Part shown: positions 34,925-44,475 of the stretch, one piece after another | Position numbering within the stretch: position 1 is the stretch's first letter | Layout: each line of letters opens with the position of its first letter | NCBI RefSeq assembly: GCF_009865135.1 | Contig: NZ_WWGH01000001.1 | Span: 992,001 to 1,056,000, forward strand | Direction: 5' to 3' | Length of the DNA stretch: 64,000 bases | Source: Streptomyces sp. SID8374 | GTDB lineage: Bacteria; Actinomycetota; Actinomycetes; Streptomycetales; Streptomycetaceae | Translations under genes and position numbers: made by a program | Notes under the pieces: model-generated | What the model saw: only the letters and a program-made list of their open reading frames with translations | Database searches by the model: none | Told to the model about the DNA's origin: nothing

Positions 34925-35737
34925 CTACTCCTCGGTGGAGTCGGGCGAGCTCCCGGTGTCGGTCCCGGGGGTGCGGTTCTCCGGAGCGTCCGTCTCCTCG
35001 GTGTCGGACGGGGCGTCCGTCGGGGTGGCGCTCGCCGCTTCCGCGTCGAGGAGCCGGGTCAGCTGGCGGCCGACGATCCGCTTGAACTTGCGCTGCTGAG
35101 GCCGCGTACGGTCCAGCACCGCGACTTCGAGGCGCTCGGCGGGAATCTCCCGCTCCCCGCCGCCCGGCTCGCGGGAGAGCGCCTGGACGGCCAGCTTGAG
35201 CGCCTCGGCGAGCGTCATGCCGTCGCGGTGGCGCTGGTCCAGGAAGCTGCTGATCTGCTCGGCGTTGCCGCCGACCGCGACCGAGCCGTGCTCGTCCACG
35301 ATCGAACCGTCGTGCGGCAGCCGGTAGATCTGGTCGCCCTCGGGGGCGGTGCCGACCTCGGCGACGACCAGCTCCACCTCGTACGGCTTCTCGGCCGCGC
35401 TGGAGAAGATGGTGCCGAGCGTCTGGGCGTAGACGTTGGCCAGCCCACGGGCCGTCACATCGTCGCGGTCGTAGGTGTATCCGCGGAGGTCGGCGTAGCG
35501 CACGCCGCCGATGCGGAGGTTCTCGTACTCGTTGTACTTGCCGGCGGCCGCGAAGCCGATCCGGTCATAGATCTCGCTGAACTTGTGCAGCGCGCGGGAC
35601 GGGTTCTCGCCGACGAACACAATGCCGTCGGCATACTGCAGCACAACGAGGCTGCGACCACGGGCGATGCCCTTGCGGGCGTATTCCGCCCGGTCGGCCA
35701 TGGCCTGCTGGGGTGAGACATAGAACGGCGTCGACAC
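34925..35737 (-). CDS. prcA: 20S proteasome alpha subunit PrcA
   Basis: The 270-residue protein has the gating N-terminus (TPFYVSPQQAMADRAEYARKGIARGRS) and the alpha-type fold (FVGENPSRALHKFSEIYDRIGFAAAGKYNEYENLR). It forms the outer heptameric rings that control entry. Residues beyond about 235 form an acidic Thr/Asp/Ser/Pro tail (DAEAASATPTDAPSDTEE and onward) longer than in the mycobacterial subunit (248 residues). GTG start with GGACGG upstream. It lies 58 bp after prcB. Confidence 0.97.
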   Translation of the reverse strand: MSTPFYVSPQQAMADRAEYARKGIARGRSLVVLQYADGIVFVGENPSRALHKFSEIYDRIGFAAAGKYNEYENLRIGGVRYADLRGYTYDRDDVTARGLANVYAQTLGTIFSSAAEKPYEVELVVAEVGTAPEGDQIYRLPHDGSIVDEHGSVAVGGNAEQISSFLDQRHRDGMTLAEALKLAVQALSREPGGGEREIPAERLEVAVLDRTRPQQRKFKRIVGRQLTRLLDAEAASATPTDAPSDTEETDAPENRTPGTDTGSSPDSTEE

Positions 35738-35795
35738 CGGCTATCCGTCCCTTTCTGTCAGTGACGAGTGCATCTCGGAAGGCTCGGAGTCCGGG

Positions 35796-36641
35796 TCAGA
35801 GCAGCGCGGCGCGCGGGCCGTCGGGCTGCTCCAGGCGGCGTTCCAGGATGGAGCGCGCGATGTCGGCGGACTCCTGGTCGCCCAGCCTCCGGAAGCCTTC
35901 GTCGGTGATGACGGTGACGATCGGGTAGATCCGGCGGGCCACATCCGGGCCGCCGGTCGCCGAGTCGTCGTCAGCGGCGTCGTACAGCGCCTGCACGACC
36001 AGGGTGAGGGCCTGCTCCTCCGTCAGGTCCTCGCGGTAGAGCTTCTTCATGGAGCCGCGGGCGAAGATCGACCCGGAGCCGGTGGCGGCGTAGCCGTTCT
36101 CCTCGGAGCGGCCGCCGGTGACGTCGTAGGAGAAGATGCGGCCCTTCTCGCGGTCCACGTCGTACCCCGCGAAGAGCGGCACCACGGCGAGGCCCTGCAT
36201 GGCCATGGCGAGGTTGGAGCGGATCATGGTGGAGAGCCGGTTGGCCTTGCCCTCCAGGGAGAGCTGGGCGCCCTCGACCTTCTCGAAGTGCTCCAGCTCC
36301 AGCTGGAACAGCTTGACCATCTCCACGGCCAGTCCGGCGGTGCCGGCGATGCCCACCGCCGAGTACTCGTCGGCCGGGAAGACCTTCTCGATGTCGCGCT
36401 GCGCGATCATGTTGCCCATGGTGGCGCGCCGGTCACCGGCCAGGACGACGCCACCGGGGAAGGACGCCGCGACGATGGTCGTCCCGTGCGGTGCCTCGAT
36501 GGCCCCCTGGAGCGGCGGCAGACTCCGGTTGCCCGGGAGCATCTCGGGCGACTGGTCGGACAGGAAGTCCATGAACGAGGACGAGCCCGGCGTCAGGAAG
36601 GCAGCTGGTAGACGCCCGGTGCTACGAGTGTTGGCTTCCAC
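35796..36641 (-). CDS. prcB: 20S proteasome beta subunit PrcB
   Basis: The 281-residue catalytic subunit has a 53-residue propeptide and is expected to be cut at [13 protein letters not shown], leaving Thr54 as the nucleophile. Other hallmarks are [16 protein letters not shown] (Asp and Arg beside the active site, then Lys in DIEKVFPAD) and [20 protein letters not shown] 36641 is preceded by GGAGGG at a 6-base gap. The frame stays open upstream into a partial endonuclease VII sequence, which is probably not translated with it. Confidence 0.97.
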   Translation of the reverse strand: MEANTRSTGRLPAAFLTPGSSSFMDFLSDQSPEMLPGNRSLPPLQGAIEAPHGTTIVAASFPGGVVLAGDRRATMGNMIAQRDIEKVFPADEYSAVGIAGTAGLAVEMVKLFQLELEHFEKVEGAQLSLEGKANRLSTMIRSNLAMAMQGLAVVPLFAGYDVDREKGRIFSYDVTGGRSEENGYAATGSGSIFARGSMKKLYREDLTEEQALTLVVQALYDAADDDSATGGPDVARRIYPIVTVITDEGFRRLGDQESADIARSILERRLEQPDGPRAALL

Positions 36642-36837
36642 GCGTTTCCCTCCAGGTATGCGATGGCCCTGCGCAAGAGAGTCAGGATCATCCCCCAACT
36701 TGCCGATGGCCGAATTGCAGTTGAAGCAACGTACGCCACGGACCCTACCCGTCCCGGGGCAGTGATCCACATGTTCGGCGGAGGGATCTGCGAGGATCCC
36801 GCGCTCGCGACTGGCGAAGGGTCCGCCGGGTGGCGAG
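36642..36837 (-). pseudogene. Remnant of a recombination endonuclease VII-like gene
   Basis: Upstream of prcB and in its frame, the minus strand reads [19 protein letters not shown] then [14 protein letters not shown]. This is the HNH/endonuclease VII zinc-finger end (HxDH, CxxCN, DDP). A stop lies at about 36857-36855, no usable start exists except GTG 36770, and the first part with the CxxC pair is missing. It has no stop of its own before the prcB start. An intact member of this family between pup and prcB is usual in Streptomyces as far as I recall, so this looks like decay. Confidence 0.6.
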
Positions 36838-36877
36838 CGGGGTGACGACGCCCGCCGTGGCGGGCGTCGTCACCCCG
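36838..36877. terminator. Perfect hairpin between pup and prcB
   Basis: Two 19-bp arms (36838-36856 and 36859-36877) are fully complementary, starting CGGGGTGACGACGCCCGCC. It lies 56 bp after the pup stop and inside the dop-pup-prcBA cluster, where it could end or attenuate transcription and stabilise the pup mRNA. Confidence 0.85.
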
Positions 36878-36932
36878 TCTCCCCCGAGTACCGCAGGTGC
36901 CCGGAACGCTACCGGGCGTTCACACTCGTGAA

Positions 36933-37151
36933 CTACTGTCCACCCTTTTGGACGAAGGAGCGGACGAAGTCCTCGGCGTTCTCTTCGAGGACGTCGTCGA
37001 TCTCGTCCAGCACCGAGTCGACGTCGTCGCTCAGCTTCTCCTGGCGCTCCGCGAGGTCCTCGGACGCCTGCGCGTCCTGCGCCTGCTCCTCGACCTCCTC
37101 GGTGGAACGCGTCGCCTTCTGCTGTCCGCCGCCGGTGTCCTTGGTCGCCAT
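36933..37151 (-). CDS. pup: Prokaryotic ubiquitin-like protein Pup
   Basis: The 72-residue modifier begins ATKDTGGGQQKATR and is rich in acidic residues (SDDVDSVLDEIDDVLEENAEDF), with the ARC-binding helix in the middle. It ends VQKGGQ, so the terminal glutamine must be deamidated by Dop before PafA can attach it. ATG 37151 has GGGGTGAG five bases upstream; the frame is open to 37238 without meaning. Dop lies 128 bp upstream. Confidence 0.98.
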   Translation of the reverse strand: MATKDTGGGQQKATRSTEEVEEQAQDAQASEDLAERQEKLSDDVDSVLDEIDDVLEENAEDFVRSFVQKGGQ

Positions 37152-37279
37152 GTAGCTCACCCCGCTCGGTTCGAAGCAATCAAGCTCTTGATCAGACCCT
37201 ACCCACGAGGTCCGACATTTGGCCCGGTAGTTGTGCAACGTCCGGGCCTCGGGTGATTGATTCCCCGCCCGGACGCCTT

Positions 37280-38791
37280 TCAGCCGCCCGACAGCGTCCG
37301 GACCAGCTCCTCCGCCGTACGGCAGCGGTCGAGGAGGTCCTTGACGTGCTCCTTGGTGCCCCGCAGCGGCTCCAGGGTGGGCACCCGCTGGAGCGAGTCG
37401 CGGTCCGGCAGGTCGAAGATGACCGAGTCCCAGGAGGCGGCCGCCACATCGTCGGCGTACTGCTCCAGACAGCGGCCCCGGAAATAGGCCCTGGTGTCCT
37501 CCGGGGGCTTCGTACGGGCCCTGGTGACGTCGTCCTCGTCCAGCAGCCGCTTCATCCGCCCACGGGCCGCCAGACGGTTGTAGAGCCCCTTGTCGGGCCG
37601 TACGTCGGCGTACTGGAGGTCGACCAGGTGCAGGCGGGGGGCGTCCCAGTCCAGCGAGTCGCGGCGGCGGTAGCCCTCCATGAGCTCCCGCTTGGCGATC
37701 CAGTCCAGCTCGCCGGCGAGGCTCATCGGGTCGGTCTCCAGCCGGTTGAGCGTGTCCTCCCAGCGGGTCAGGATGTCCTTGGTCTGCTCGTCGGCGTCGG
37801 CGCCGTACCGCTCGTCGACGTATTTGCGGGCCAGCTCGAAATACTCCATCTGGAGCTGGACAGCGGTGAGTGTCCGGCCGCTGCGGAGCGTGATCAGCTG
37901 CCGCAGGTCCGGGTCGTGCGAGACCTGGTGCAGGGTGCGGACGGGCTGGTCGACGGCGAGGTCGACGTTGATGAACGCGTCCTCGATCATGGACAGCACC
38001 AGGGACGTGGTGCCCAGCTTCAGATAGGTCGAGATCTCCGAGAGGTTCGCGTCCCCGATGATCACATGGAGCCGGCGGTACTTCTCGGCGTCGGAGTGGG
38101 GCTCGTCCCGGGTGTTGATGATGGGCCGCTTGAGCGTGGTCTCCAGGCCGACCTCGACCTCGAAGTAGTCGGCGCGCTGGCTGATCTGGAAGCCGTGCTC
38201 GTGGCCGTCCTGGCCGATGCCGACCCGGCCCGCGCCGGTGACGACCTGGCGGGAGACGAAGAACGGCGTCAGATGGCGCACGATGTCCGAGAACGGGGTC
38301 TCCCGCTGCATCAGGTAGTTCTCGTGCGTGCCGTAGGAGGCGCCCTTGTTGTCGGTGTTGTTCTTGTAGAGGTGGATCGGCTGGGCGCCGGGGATGGCGG
38401 CCGCCCGCTCGGCGGCCTCGGCCATGATCCGCTCGCCGGCCTTGTCCCAGAGCACCGCGTCCAGCGGGTTGGTGATCTCCGGTGAGCTGTATTCGGGGTG
38501 TGCGTGGTCGACGTAGAGCCGGGCACCGTTGGTGAGGATCACATTGGCCAGGCCGATGTCCTCGTCGGTGAGCTGGCTGGAGTCGGCGGTCTCACGGGCG
38601 AGGTCGAAGCCTCGCGCGTCGCGCAGCGGATTCTCCTCCTCGAAGTCCCAGCGGGCGCGGCGCGCCCGGTGCATCGCCGCCGCGTAGGCGTTGACGATCT
38701 GGGACGAGGTGAGCATGGCATTGGCGTTGGGGTGGCCGGGGACGGAGATCCCGTACTCCGTCTCGATGCCCATTACTCGCCGTACGGTCAT
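37280..38791 (-). CDS. dop: Pup deamidase/depupylase Dop
   Basis: The 503-residue PafA paralogue begins [21 protein letters not shown] and has the Dop-loop region following [24 protein letters not shown], absent from Paf[18 protein letters not shown] and [20 protein letters not shown] are shared with PafA. It converts the C-terminal Gln of Pup to Glu and also removes Pup from proteins. It heads the cluster, with a 187-bp gap to the arc hairpin upstream that probably holds a promoter. Confidence 0.98.
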   Translation of the reverse strand: MTVRRVMGIETEYGISVPGHPNANAMLTSSQIVNAYAAAMHRARRARWDFEEENPLRDARGFDLARETADSSQLTDEDIGLANVILTNGARLYVDHAHPEYSSPEITNPLDAVLWDKAGERIMAEAAERAAAIPGAQPIHLYKNNTDNKGASYGTHENYLMQRETPFSDIVRHLTPFFVSRQVVTGAGRVGIGQDGHEHGFQISQRADYFEVEVGLETTLKRPIINTRDEPHSDAEKYRRLHVIIGDANLSEISTYLKLGTTSLVLSMIEDAFINVDLAVDQPVRTLHQVSHDPDLRQLITLRSGRTLTAVQLQMEYFELARKYVDERYGADADEQTKDILTRWEDTLNRLETDPMSLAGELDWIAKRELMEGYRRRDSLDWDAPRLHLVDLQYADVRPDKGLYNRLAARGRMKRLLDEDDVTRARTKPPEDTRAYFRGRCLEQYADDVAAASWDSVIFDLPDRDSLQRVPTLEPLRGTKEHVKDLLDRCRTAEELVRTLSGG

Positions 38792-38978
38792 GCGGCCCTC
38801 CTTGCCCGGCGTCGGTCCCCTCCGGGAGCGACGCTCAAGTACCGCTGCTTGTCCGGTGCGTATGCGGTGCCCGTCACCGCACTGCGCGACTCGGCGGTAC
38901 CGCAGAGCCTAGAGCGCCTCTGCGCCGGTGGGGAGATCAATTGCGACATTGTTCCGGTGTGGCCGGAACGGGGGAAAA

Positions 38979-39020
38979 CGACCGGCTGCGGATGCCCCTC
39001 CAGGCATCCGCAGCCGGTCG
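38979..39020 (-). terminator. Hairpin terminator after arc
   Basis: A perfect 18-bp stem (38979-38996 with 39003-39020) has a 6-base loop. It lies six bases beyond the arc stop on the minus strand and separates arc from dop. Confidence 0.85.
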
Positions 39021-39025
39021 GCGTA

Positions 39026-40792
39026 TTACAGGTACTGGCCGGTATTGGCCACCGTGTCGATGGAGCGCCCGGTGTCCGCGCCCTGCTTTCCGGTGACGAG
39101 TGTGCGGATGAAGACGATCCGCTCACCCTTCTTACCGGAAATCCTGGCCCAGTCGTCCGGATTGGTGGTGTTGGGCAGGTCCTCGTTCTCCTTGAACTCA
39201 TCCACGCAGGCCTGGAGGAGATGGGAGACGCGCAGACCCTTCTGCTGGTGTTCGAGGAATGCCTTGATGGCCATTTTCTTTGCCCGGTCGACGATGTTCT
39301 GAATCATCGCGCCGGAGTTGAAGTCCTTGAAGTACAGGACTTCCTTGTCGCCGTTGGCGTACGTGACCTCGAGGAAGCGGTTCTCCTCGGACTCCGTGTA
39401 CATCCGCTCCACGACGGACTGGATCATGGCGTGGGCGGCGGCCGGCCGGGAGCCGGCGTGCTCGGCCAGATCGTCCGAGTGCAGCGGGAGCGACGGGGTC
39501 AGGTACTTAGCGAAGATGTCCTTCGCGGCCTCGGCGTCCGGACGCTCGATCTTGATCTTCACATCGAGGCGGCCGGGGCGCAGGATGGCGGGGTCGATCA
39601 TGTCCTCGCGGTTGGAGGCGCCGATGACGATGACGTTCTCCAGCCCCTCCACACCGTCGATCTCGGCGAGCAGCTGGGGGACGATGGTGTTCTCCACGTC
39701 CGAGCTGACGCCGCTGCCGCGGGTGCGGAAGAGGGATTCCATCTCGTCGAAGAAGACGATGACGGGGGTGCCCTCGCTCGCCTTCTCCCTCGCACGCTGG
39801 AAGACCAGGCGGATGTGCCGCTCGGTCTCGCCGACGTACTTGTTGAGCAGCTCGGGGCCCTTGATATTGAGGAAGTAGCTCTTCCCCGCGGGCTGCCCGG
39901 TCACCTCGGCGACCTTCTTGGCGAGCGAATTGGCGACGGCCTTGGCGATGAGCGTCTTGCCGCAGCCGGGCGGACCGTAGAGCAGGATGCCCTTCGGCGG
40001 TCGCAGTTCGTGTTCCTTGAAGAGGTCGGGGTGCAGGTAGGGGAGCTCGACCGCGTCGCGGATCAGCTCGATCTGGTCGCCCAGACCGCCGATCTTGTCG
40101 TAGTCGATGTCCGGAACCTCTTCGAGGACCAGCTCCTCGACCTCGCTCTTGGGGACCACCTCGTAGACGTAACCGGACCTGGAGTCCAGCAGCAGGGCGT
40201 CACCGGAGCGGATGGTGATGTCCAGCAGCGGCTCGGCGAGCCGCACCACCCTCTCCTCGTCGGTGTGCCCGACCACCAGGGCGCGCTCGCCGTCCTCAAG
40301 GATCTCCTTGAGGGTGACGATGTCCCCGGCCCGCTCGAACTCCATGGCCTCGACCACGTTGAGCGCTTCGTTGAGCATGACCTCCTGGCCGCGCCGGAGG
40401 TCCTCCAGTTCGACGCTGGGGGACACGTTCACCCGGAGCTTGCGGCCCCCGGTGAAGATGTCGCAGGTGCCGTCCTCGTTGGCCTGTAGGAAGACACCGA
40501 AGCCGGCCGGCGGCTGTGCGAGCCGGTCGACCTCCTCCTTGAGGGCCACGATCTGGTCACGCGCCTCACGGAGCGTGTTGGCGAGCCGCTCGTTCTGTGC
40601 GGACACGCCTGCCAGATTCGTCTGCAACTCGACGATCCGCTCTTCGAGAATCCTCGTATGACGCGGAGAGTCGGCGAGCTTACGTCGCAGGACGGCGATT
40701 TCCTGCTCGAGATAGGCAACCTGGCCGGCCGGGTCTTCTGACCCTCGCGCGGGCCGGATGCCGCGGTTGATGTCGTCGTCGTGGGCTGCCAC
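39026..40792 (-). CDS. arc: Proteasome-associated AAA ATPase ARC (Mpa)
   Basis: About 588 residues. An N-terminal coiled coil (about 25-75, [20 protein letters not shown]) captures Pup. Two OB folds and one AAA domain follow (Walker A GPPGCGKT near 272, Walker [10 protein letters not shown], arginine finger region [11 protein letters not shown]). The protein ends NTGQYL, the motif that docks into the alpha ring. GTG 40792 is preceded by GGAGGAGGTGAGG and gives the conserved [10 protein letters not shown] start; the frame begins at 40810. It unfolds pupylated proteins and feeds them to PrcBA. Confidence 0.97.
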   Translation of the reverse strand: MAAHDDDINRGIRPARGSEDPAGQVAYLEQEIAVLRRKLADSPRHTRILEERIVELQTNLAGVSAQNERLANTLREARDQIVALKEEVDRLAQPPAGFGVFLQANEDGTCDIFTGGRKLRVNVSPSVELEDLRRGQEVMLNEALNVVEAMEFERAGDIVTLKEILEDGERALVVGHTDEERVVRLAEPLLDITIRSGDALLLDSRSGYVYEVVPKSEVEELVLEEVPDIDYDKIGGLGDQIELIRDAVELPYLHPDLFKEHELRPPKGILLYGPPGCGKTLIAKAVANSLAKKVAEVTGQPAGKSYFLNIKGPELLNKYVGETERHIRLVFQRAREKASEGTPVIVFFDEMESLFRTRGSGVSSDVENTIVPQLLAEIDGVEGLENVIVIGASNREDMIDPAILRPGRLDVKIKIERPDAEAAKDIFAKYLTPSLPLHSDDLAEHAGSRPAAAHAMIQSVVERMYTESEENRFLEVTYANGDKEVLYFKDFNSGAMIQNIVDRAKKMAIKAFLEHQQKGLRVSHLLQACVDEFKENEDLPNTTNPDDWARISGKKGERIVFIRTLVTGKQGADTGRSIDTVANTGQYL

Positions 40793-41032
40793 GGTCCTCA
40801 CCTCCTCCATGGGGAGCTGGACGCTTCCTGACCCTACCTGGGTGGGTGGTGATTGAAACCCCTAGATCACAAAGACTGCGGGGTGTGTCCGATCTTCACC
40901 CTTGCGCTCTCCCTCACGTCAAGGGAATACCCACCCTTCGGCATCGGAAAGCCGCCGGTTGTATCGTCGAAGCGTTCAACACCCGTCAGGGCTGGCTCCA
41001 ATTGGTTCGGATACGCAGGAACGGCAGGACAC

Positions 41033-41344
41033 ATGACCGTGCAGCAGGACTCGCCGGGCGACAGTGACACGCAGGACCTGGAGGTCTGGATCGACCAGGA
41101 CCTCTGTACGGGCGACGGCATCTGCGTGCAGTACGCGCCGGAGGTCTTCGAGCTGGACATCGACGGCCTGGCGTATGTGAAGAGCGGTGACGACGAGCTC
41201 CTCCAGGACCCGGGGGCCACCACTCCGGTGCCGCTGCCGCTCCTCCAGGACGTGGTCGACTCGGCCAAGGAGTGCCCCGGGGACTGCATCCATGTGCGGC
41301 GCGTGAAGGACAGCGTCGAGGTGTACGGGCCGGACGCGGCCTGA
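41033..41344 (+). CDS. Small ferredoxin, 3Fe-4S/4Fe-4S type
   Basis: The 103-residue acidic protein binds one iron-sulfur cluster. Cysteines are C25 and C31 (DLCTGDGICVQYAPEVFELD) and C81 with C85 (KECPGDCIHV). The middle Cys of the usual 4Fe-4S set is Gly-Asp, as in 3Fe-4S ferredoxins of actinobacterial cytochrome P450 systems, but the extra C85 is notable. It is divergent from arc, with a 240-bp gap that should hold both promoters. No P450 is nearby. Partner unknown. ATG 41033 follows GGCAGGACAC. Confidence 0.88.
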   Translation: MTVQQDSPGDSDTQDLEVWIDQDLCTGDGICVQYAPEVFELDIDGLAYVKSGDDELLQDPGATTPVPLPLLQDVVDSAKECPGDCIHVRRVKDSVEVYGPDAA

Positions 41345-41353
41345 CCCGTACGG

Positions 41354-41950
41354 TCAGACAGCGCGCGCGAGGTCCCCTGAGGTGCGGACGAACGCGTTGC
41401 CCTTCCACCGCCAGGAGACCTGTTCCTCCTGGTCGGGGCAGCAGCGCGGCACCTCCAGCGAGGAGTAGCCCAGCAGGGTCGCCGAGACGCGCCCCTCGCG
41501 TACGGCGAAGTCACCGACGGTCTTCTTGTCGGCGGGGTCCACCAGGGTCGCCACGACCCTGGGTGCGGCCCCGTCTGTCTGTGTCAGGACGTAGATGCCG
41601 CTCGGCGGGGTCCCCGATCCCGCGGCGCAGTGGACCACGGCGACCGTTTCGGGCCGCCCGTCGCCGTCGAGGTCTCCGGGGGCCTGCTTGGCCACGGTGG
41701 TCCCGGCCCCGCCGCACTCCAGGGGGAACTCCACCTTCGCCGGGTCCGGGGCGGCCGCGGGGGCGCCCTGCTCGGTCGTGGTCCGCTGCTCGGGGGGCGT
41801 GGCGGTGGCGGTGGCCGTACGGGGCTGGAGCAGCCCGGCCAGGGCGACGACGCCGGCCATGGCCGCGGCCGTGGCGAGCCAGTGCACCGGCTTCGTGGCG
41901 GTGTGCGCGAGGTCCGGGAGCGCGGAGGTCTGCACGCGGTGTGTCTCCAT
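41354..41950 (-). CDS. Membrane-anchored exported protein of unknown function
   Basis: About 198 residues. The N-terminal 20 are cytosolic; a membrane helix follows (WLATAAAMAGVVALAGLL), then a Thr/Ala/Pro-rich stretch and an extracytoplasmic domain. GDLDGDGRPETVAVV resembles a calcium-binding FG-GAP/EF-type loop. Three cysteines are present (ECGG, VHCAAG, RCCPDQ), enough for disulfides. ATG 41950 has CAGGAACCAC upstream; the longer frame to 42013 is rejected. No family recognised. Confidence 0.65.
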   Translation of the reverse strand: METHRVQTSALPDLAHTATKPVHWLATAAAMAGVVALAGLLQPRTATATATPPEQRTTTEQGAPAAAPDPAKVEFPLECGGAGTTVAKQAPGDLDGDGRPETVAVVHCAAGSGTPPSGIYVLTQTDGAAPRVVATLVDPADKKTVGDFAVREGRVSATLLGYSSLEVPRCCPDQEEQVSWRWKGNAFVRTSGDLARAV

Positions 41951-42087
41951 GTGGTTCCTGGGAGCCCGGGGTGGGGTGGGCCCGCCCCCGAGGGGTGGCC
42001 AGCATCGTGCCACACCTCACACGCCGTGGGAACGGCGGGGTGTGCGCCGGTTTCAGCGCCGGGGCGCGCGCCCGGTGGCAACGCGAA

Positions 42088-42137
42088 GGCGCCGCCGCGC
42101 AGTTCCCCGGTCGGTCGGGGAACTGCGCGGCGGCGCC
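42088..42137. terminator. Hairpin terminator downstream of trmI
   Basis: A perfect 21-bp stem (42088-42108 with 42117-42137) has an 8-base loop. It is 15 bp from the trmI stop. Confidence 0.85.
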
Positions 42138-42152
42138 GGTTCGTTGGGCGGA

Positions 42153-43070
42153 TCAGCCGCGGTCGGCGGGGGAGCCTCCGCGGCTCTGGCTGCCCGGACC
42201 CTCGTAGTCCTCGCCGTAGGCGCCCTTGGAGGGGCGGCGTCGGCGCAGCGGCGGCTCGACGCCGTCCGCGAGGCGGCGGGCGGTGACCAGGAAGCCGGTG
42301 TGGCCGATCATCCGGTGGTCGGGGCGGACGGCGAGGCCCTCGACGTGCCAGTTGCGGATCATCGACTCCCAGGGCTGCGGTTCGGCGAAGCAGCCGATCT
42401 CGCGGATGGACTCGACGGTGCGCGAGAGCTGGGTGGTGGTGGCGACGTAGGCGCAGAGGATGCCGCCGGGCACCAGGGCCTTGGAGACGGCCTCCAGGCA
42501 CTCCCAGGGGGCGAGCATGTCCAGCACGACGCGGTCGACGTCGGTGTCGGAGAGGTTGTCCTGGAGGTCTCCGACGGTCAGCTGCCAGGCCGGGTGCGGG
42601 GAGCCGAAGTAGCGCTCCACGTTCTGCTGGGCGATCTCGGCGAAGTCCTCGCGGCGCTCGTAGGAGTGCAGCATGCCCTGCTCACCGATGGCGCGCAGCA
42701 GGAAGGTGGAGAGCGAGCCGGATCCGACCCCGGCCTCCACGACGCGGGCGCCGGGGAAGATGTCGGCGAAGGCCAGGATCTGGCCCGCGTCCTTGGGGTA
42801 GACCACGGCGGCGCCGCGGGGCATGGAGAGGACGTAGTCGGGGAGCAGGGGGCGCAGCGCGAGATAGGCGACGTTTCCCGTGGTTCGGACAACACTGCCC
42901 TCGGGAGCACCGATCAGCTCGTCGTGCGGGAAAGAACCCTTGTGGGTGTGGAAGTTCTTTCCGGCTTCGAGCGTGAAGGTGTAGTGGCGTCCCTTGGGGT
43001 CGGTGAGCTGTACCTGGTCCCCGACCTTGAAGGGCCCACGTCGGCGGGCGGCACCGGTCGGTTCAGACAT
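42153..43070 (-). CDS. trmI: tRNA (adenine-58-N1)-methyltransferase TrmI
   Basis: The 305-residue protein has the N-terminal beta-barrel (FKVGDQVQLTDPKGRHYTFTL) and a class I methyltransferase fold with ARVVEAGVGSGSLSTFLLR as motif I. VVLDMLAPWE is motif IV. It methylates A58 in the T-loop of tRNAs from SAM; this stabilises tRNA. The C-terminal 25 residues are charged and Gly/Ser-rich. It lies next to the M50 protease gene on the same strand, with only about 40 bp between. Confidence 0.94.
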   Translation of the reverse strand: MSEPTGAARRRGPFKVGDQVQLTDPKGRHYTFTLEAGKNFHTHKGSFPHDELIGAPEGSVVRTTGNVAYLALRPLLPDYVLSMPRGAAVVYPKDAGQILAFADIFPGARVVEAGVGSGSLSTFLLRAIGEQGMLHSYERREDFAEIAQQNVERYFGSPHPAWQLTVGDLQDNLSDTDVDRVVLDMLAPWECLEAVSKALVPGGILCAYVATTTQLSRTVESIREIGCFAEPQPWESMIRNWHVEGLAVRPDHRMIGHTGFLVTARRLADGVEPPLRRRRPSKGAYGEDYEGPGSQSRGGSPADRG

Positions 43071-43113
43071 GTGACCAGCGTACCGGTGTTTCGGGGGCCC
43101 TTTTCCGGGGCCT

Positions 43114-44364
43114 TCAGGACTCGGGGCGGGCCATGGCCTTGACGAAGGCGCGCTCCACGTCGGCGGTGGAGAGGACGCCGTAGATCTCGCCGGTCTCCTC
43201 GATCACCAGGTACTCGGTGGCCGGGGTGGCCTTCAGCCGGTCCAGCAGGGCCTCACCGGCGAGCTCGGCGGGGACCTTCATGCCGTCGGTGAGGTCCTGG
43301 GCGAGGCCGCTGACGGCGACCCAGGGGCGGCGGTGCTCGGGGACGCCGACGATGGCGGCCTCGCGGACGACGCCCTTGGGGTTGCCCTGTCCGTCGACGA
43401 CGACCAGCGCGCGGGCGCCCGCCTCGTTGGCCCGGCGCAGGGCCTCGGAGAGGGGGGTGGCGGACTCGACGGGGACGGCGCGGCGGGTGAGGGTGCGGGC
43501 CCGCAGGTCGGGCAGGTGCTCGCGGAGCCGGGCCATGCGCAGGCTGTTGCCGGCGCCGGTCCAGATGATGCCGGCCAGGATCGCGGCGAGGAGGGCGTCC
43601 ATGACGGTCTCCACCCCGCCGATCTCCTCGTTGGCGCTGCCGACGGCCCCGGTGTGGGTGAGCAGCGGCAGCCCGATCAGGACGGTGACGGCGAGGCCCC
43701 GGCCGACCCAGGCGGCGGCGACGGTGCCGCTCATGGGCTTGCCGGTGATCTTCCAGACGATGGCGCGGAGCATCCGGCCGCCGTCGAGGGGCAGGCCGGG
43801 CAGCAGGTTGAAGGCGGCCACGATGAGGTTGGAGATCATCAGCCCGGCGATCAGGACGCCGGGGACCGTGCCGGGCTCCACGAACTGCATCGCGCCGTAG
43901 AAGACCCCGCCGAGGACGAGGGAGAGGAGGGGGCCGACGAAGGCGAGGATGAACTCGCGGCCGGGGGTCTCGGTCTCCTTCTCGATCTCGGAGACGCCGC
44001 CGAAGAACTGGAGCTGGATGCGGCGGACGGGAAGCTTGTAGCGCAGGGCGGCGACCGTGTGGGCCAGTTCGTGGACGAGTACGGAGGCGTAGAAGGCGAT
44101 CGCGAAGAAGAGGGCGACGAGATAGCGGGCGCCGCCGAGTTCGGGCAGCACCCGGTCGAGTTGGCCGCCGAAGACCCAGGTGATCAGTGCGGCGACGACG
44201 AACCAGCTGGGCGCGACGTACACGGGCACACCGAAGGGGCGGCCCATGAGCAGGCCGCCGCCCGGATCAGCGGGGCGTTTCGGCTTGCCGTCGTCGGGGG
44301 CGGCGCCGGGGTCCGTTCCCCCTGCGCCGGGCTGCGGCCACCCGCTGTCGCCGCTCTTGTCCAC
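43114..44364 (-). CDS. M50-family site-2 protease with CBS domains
   Basis: The 416-residue membrane protein has the zinc-binding HELAH motif (residues 98-102) and NLLPGLPLDGGRML with Asp at about 195, the M50 pair. A pair of CBS domains fills the last 130 residues (VPVESATPLSEALRRANEAG and TEYLVIEETGEIYGV). This form is like SpoIVFB and Mycobacterium Rip3. GTG 44364 has AAGGGA five bases upstream; the longer open frame is spurious. It cleaves substrates within the membrane; candidates include anti-sigma factors, but no link is shown. Confidence 0.92.
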   Translation of the reverse strand: MDKSGDSGWPQPGAGGTDPGAAPDDGKPKRPADPGGGLLMGRPFGVPVYVAPSWFVVAALITWVFGGQLDRVLPELGGARYLVALFFAIAFYASVLVHELAHTVAALRYKLPVRRIQLQFFGGVSEIEKETETPGREFILAFVGPLLSLVLGGVFYGAMQFVEPGTVPGVLIAGLMISNLIVAAFNLLPGLPLDGGRMLRAIVWKITGKPMSGTVAAAWVGRGLAVTVLIGLPLLTHTGAVGSANEEIGGVETVMDALLAAILAGIIWTGAGNSLRMARLREHLPDLRARTLTRRAVPVESATPLSEALRRANEAGARALVVVDGQGNPKGVVREAAIVGVPEHRRPWVAVSGLAQDLTDGMKVPAELAGEALLDRLKATPATEYLVIEETGEIYGVLSTADVERAFVKAMARPES

Positions 44365-44475
44365 GTGATCCCTTCGGTTCGGTACGTGGCCGGTGCCACG
44401 ATGATGCTGTCTGCGAGGGTCTGCCGTCGATGGTATGCCGCCGACTGTCAGTGGCGGGCCGTAGGGTCTTGAGAC

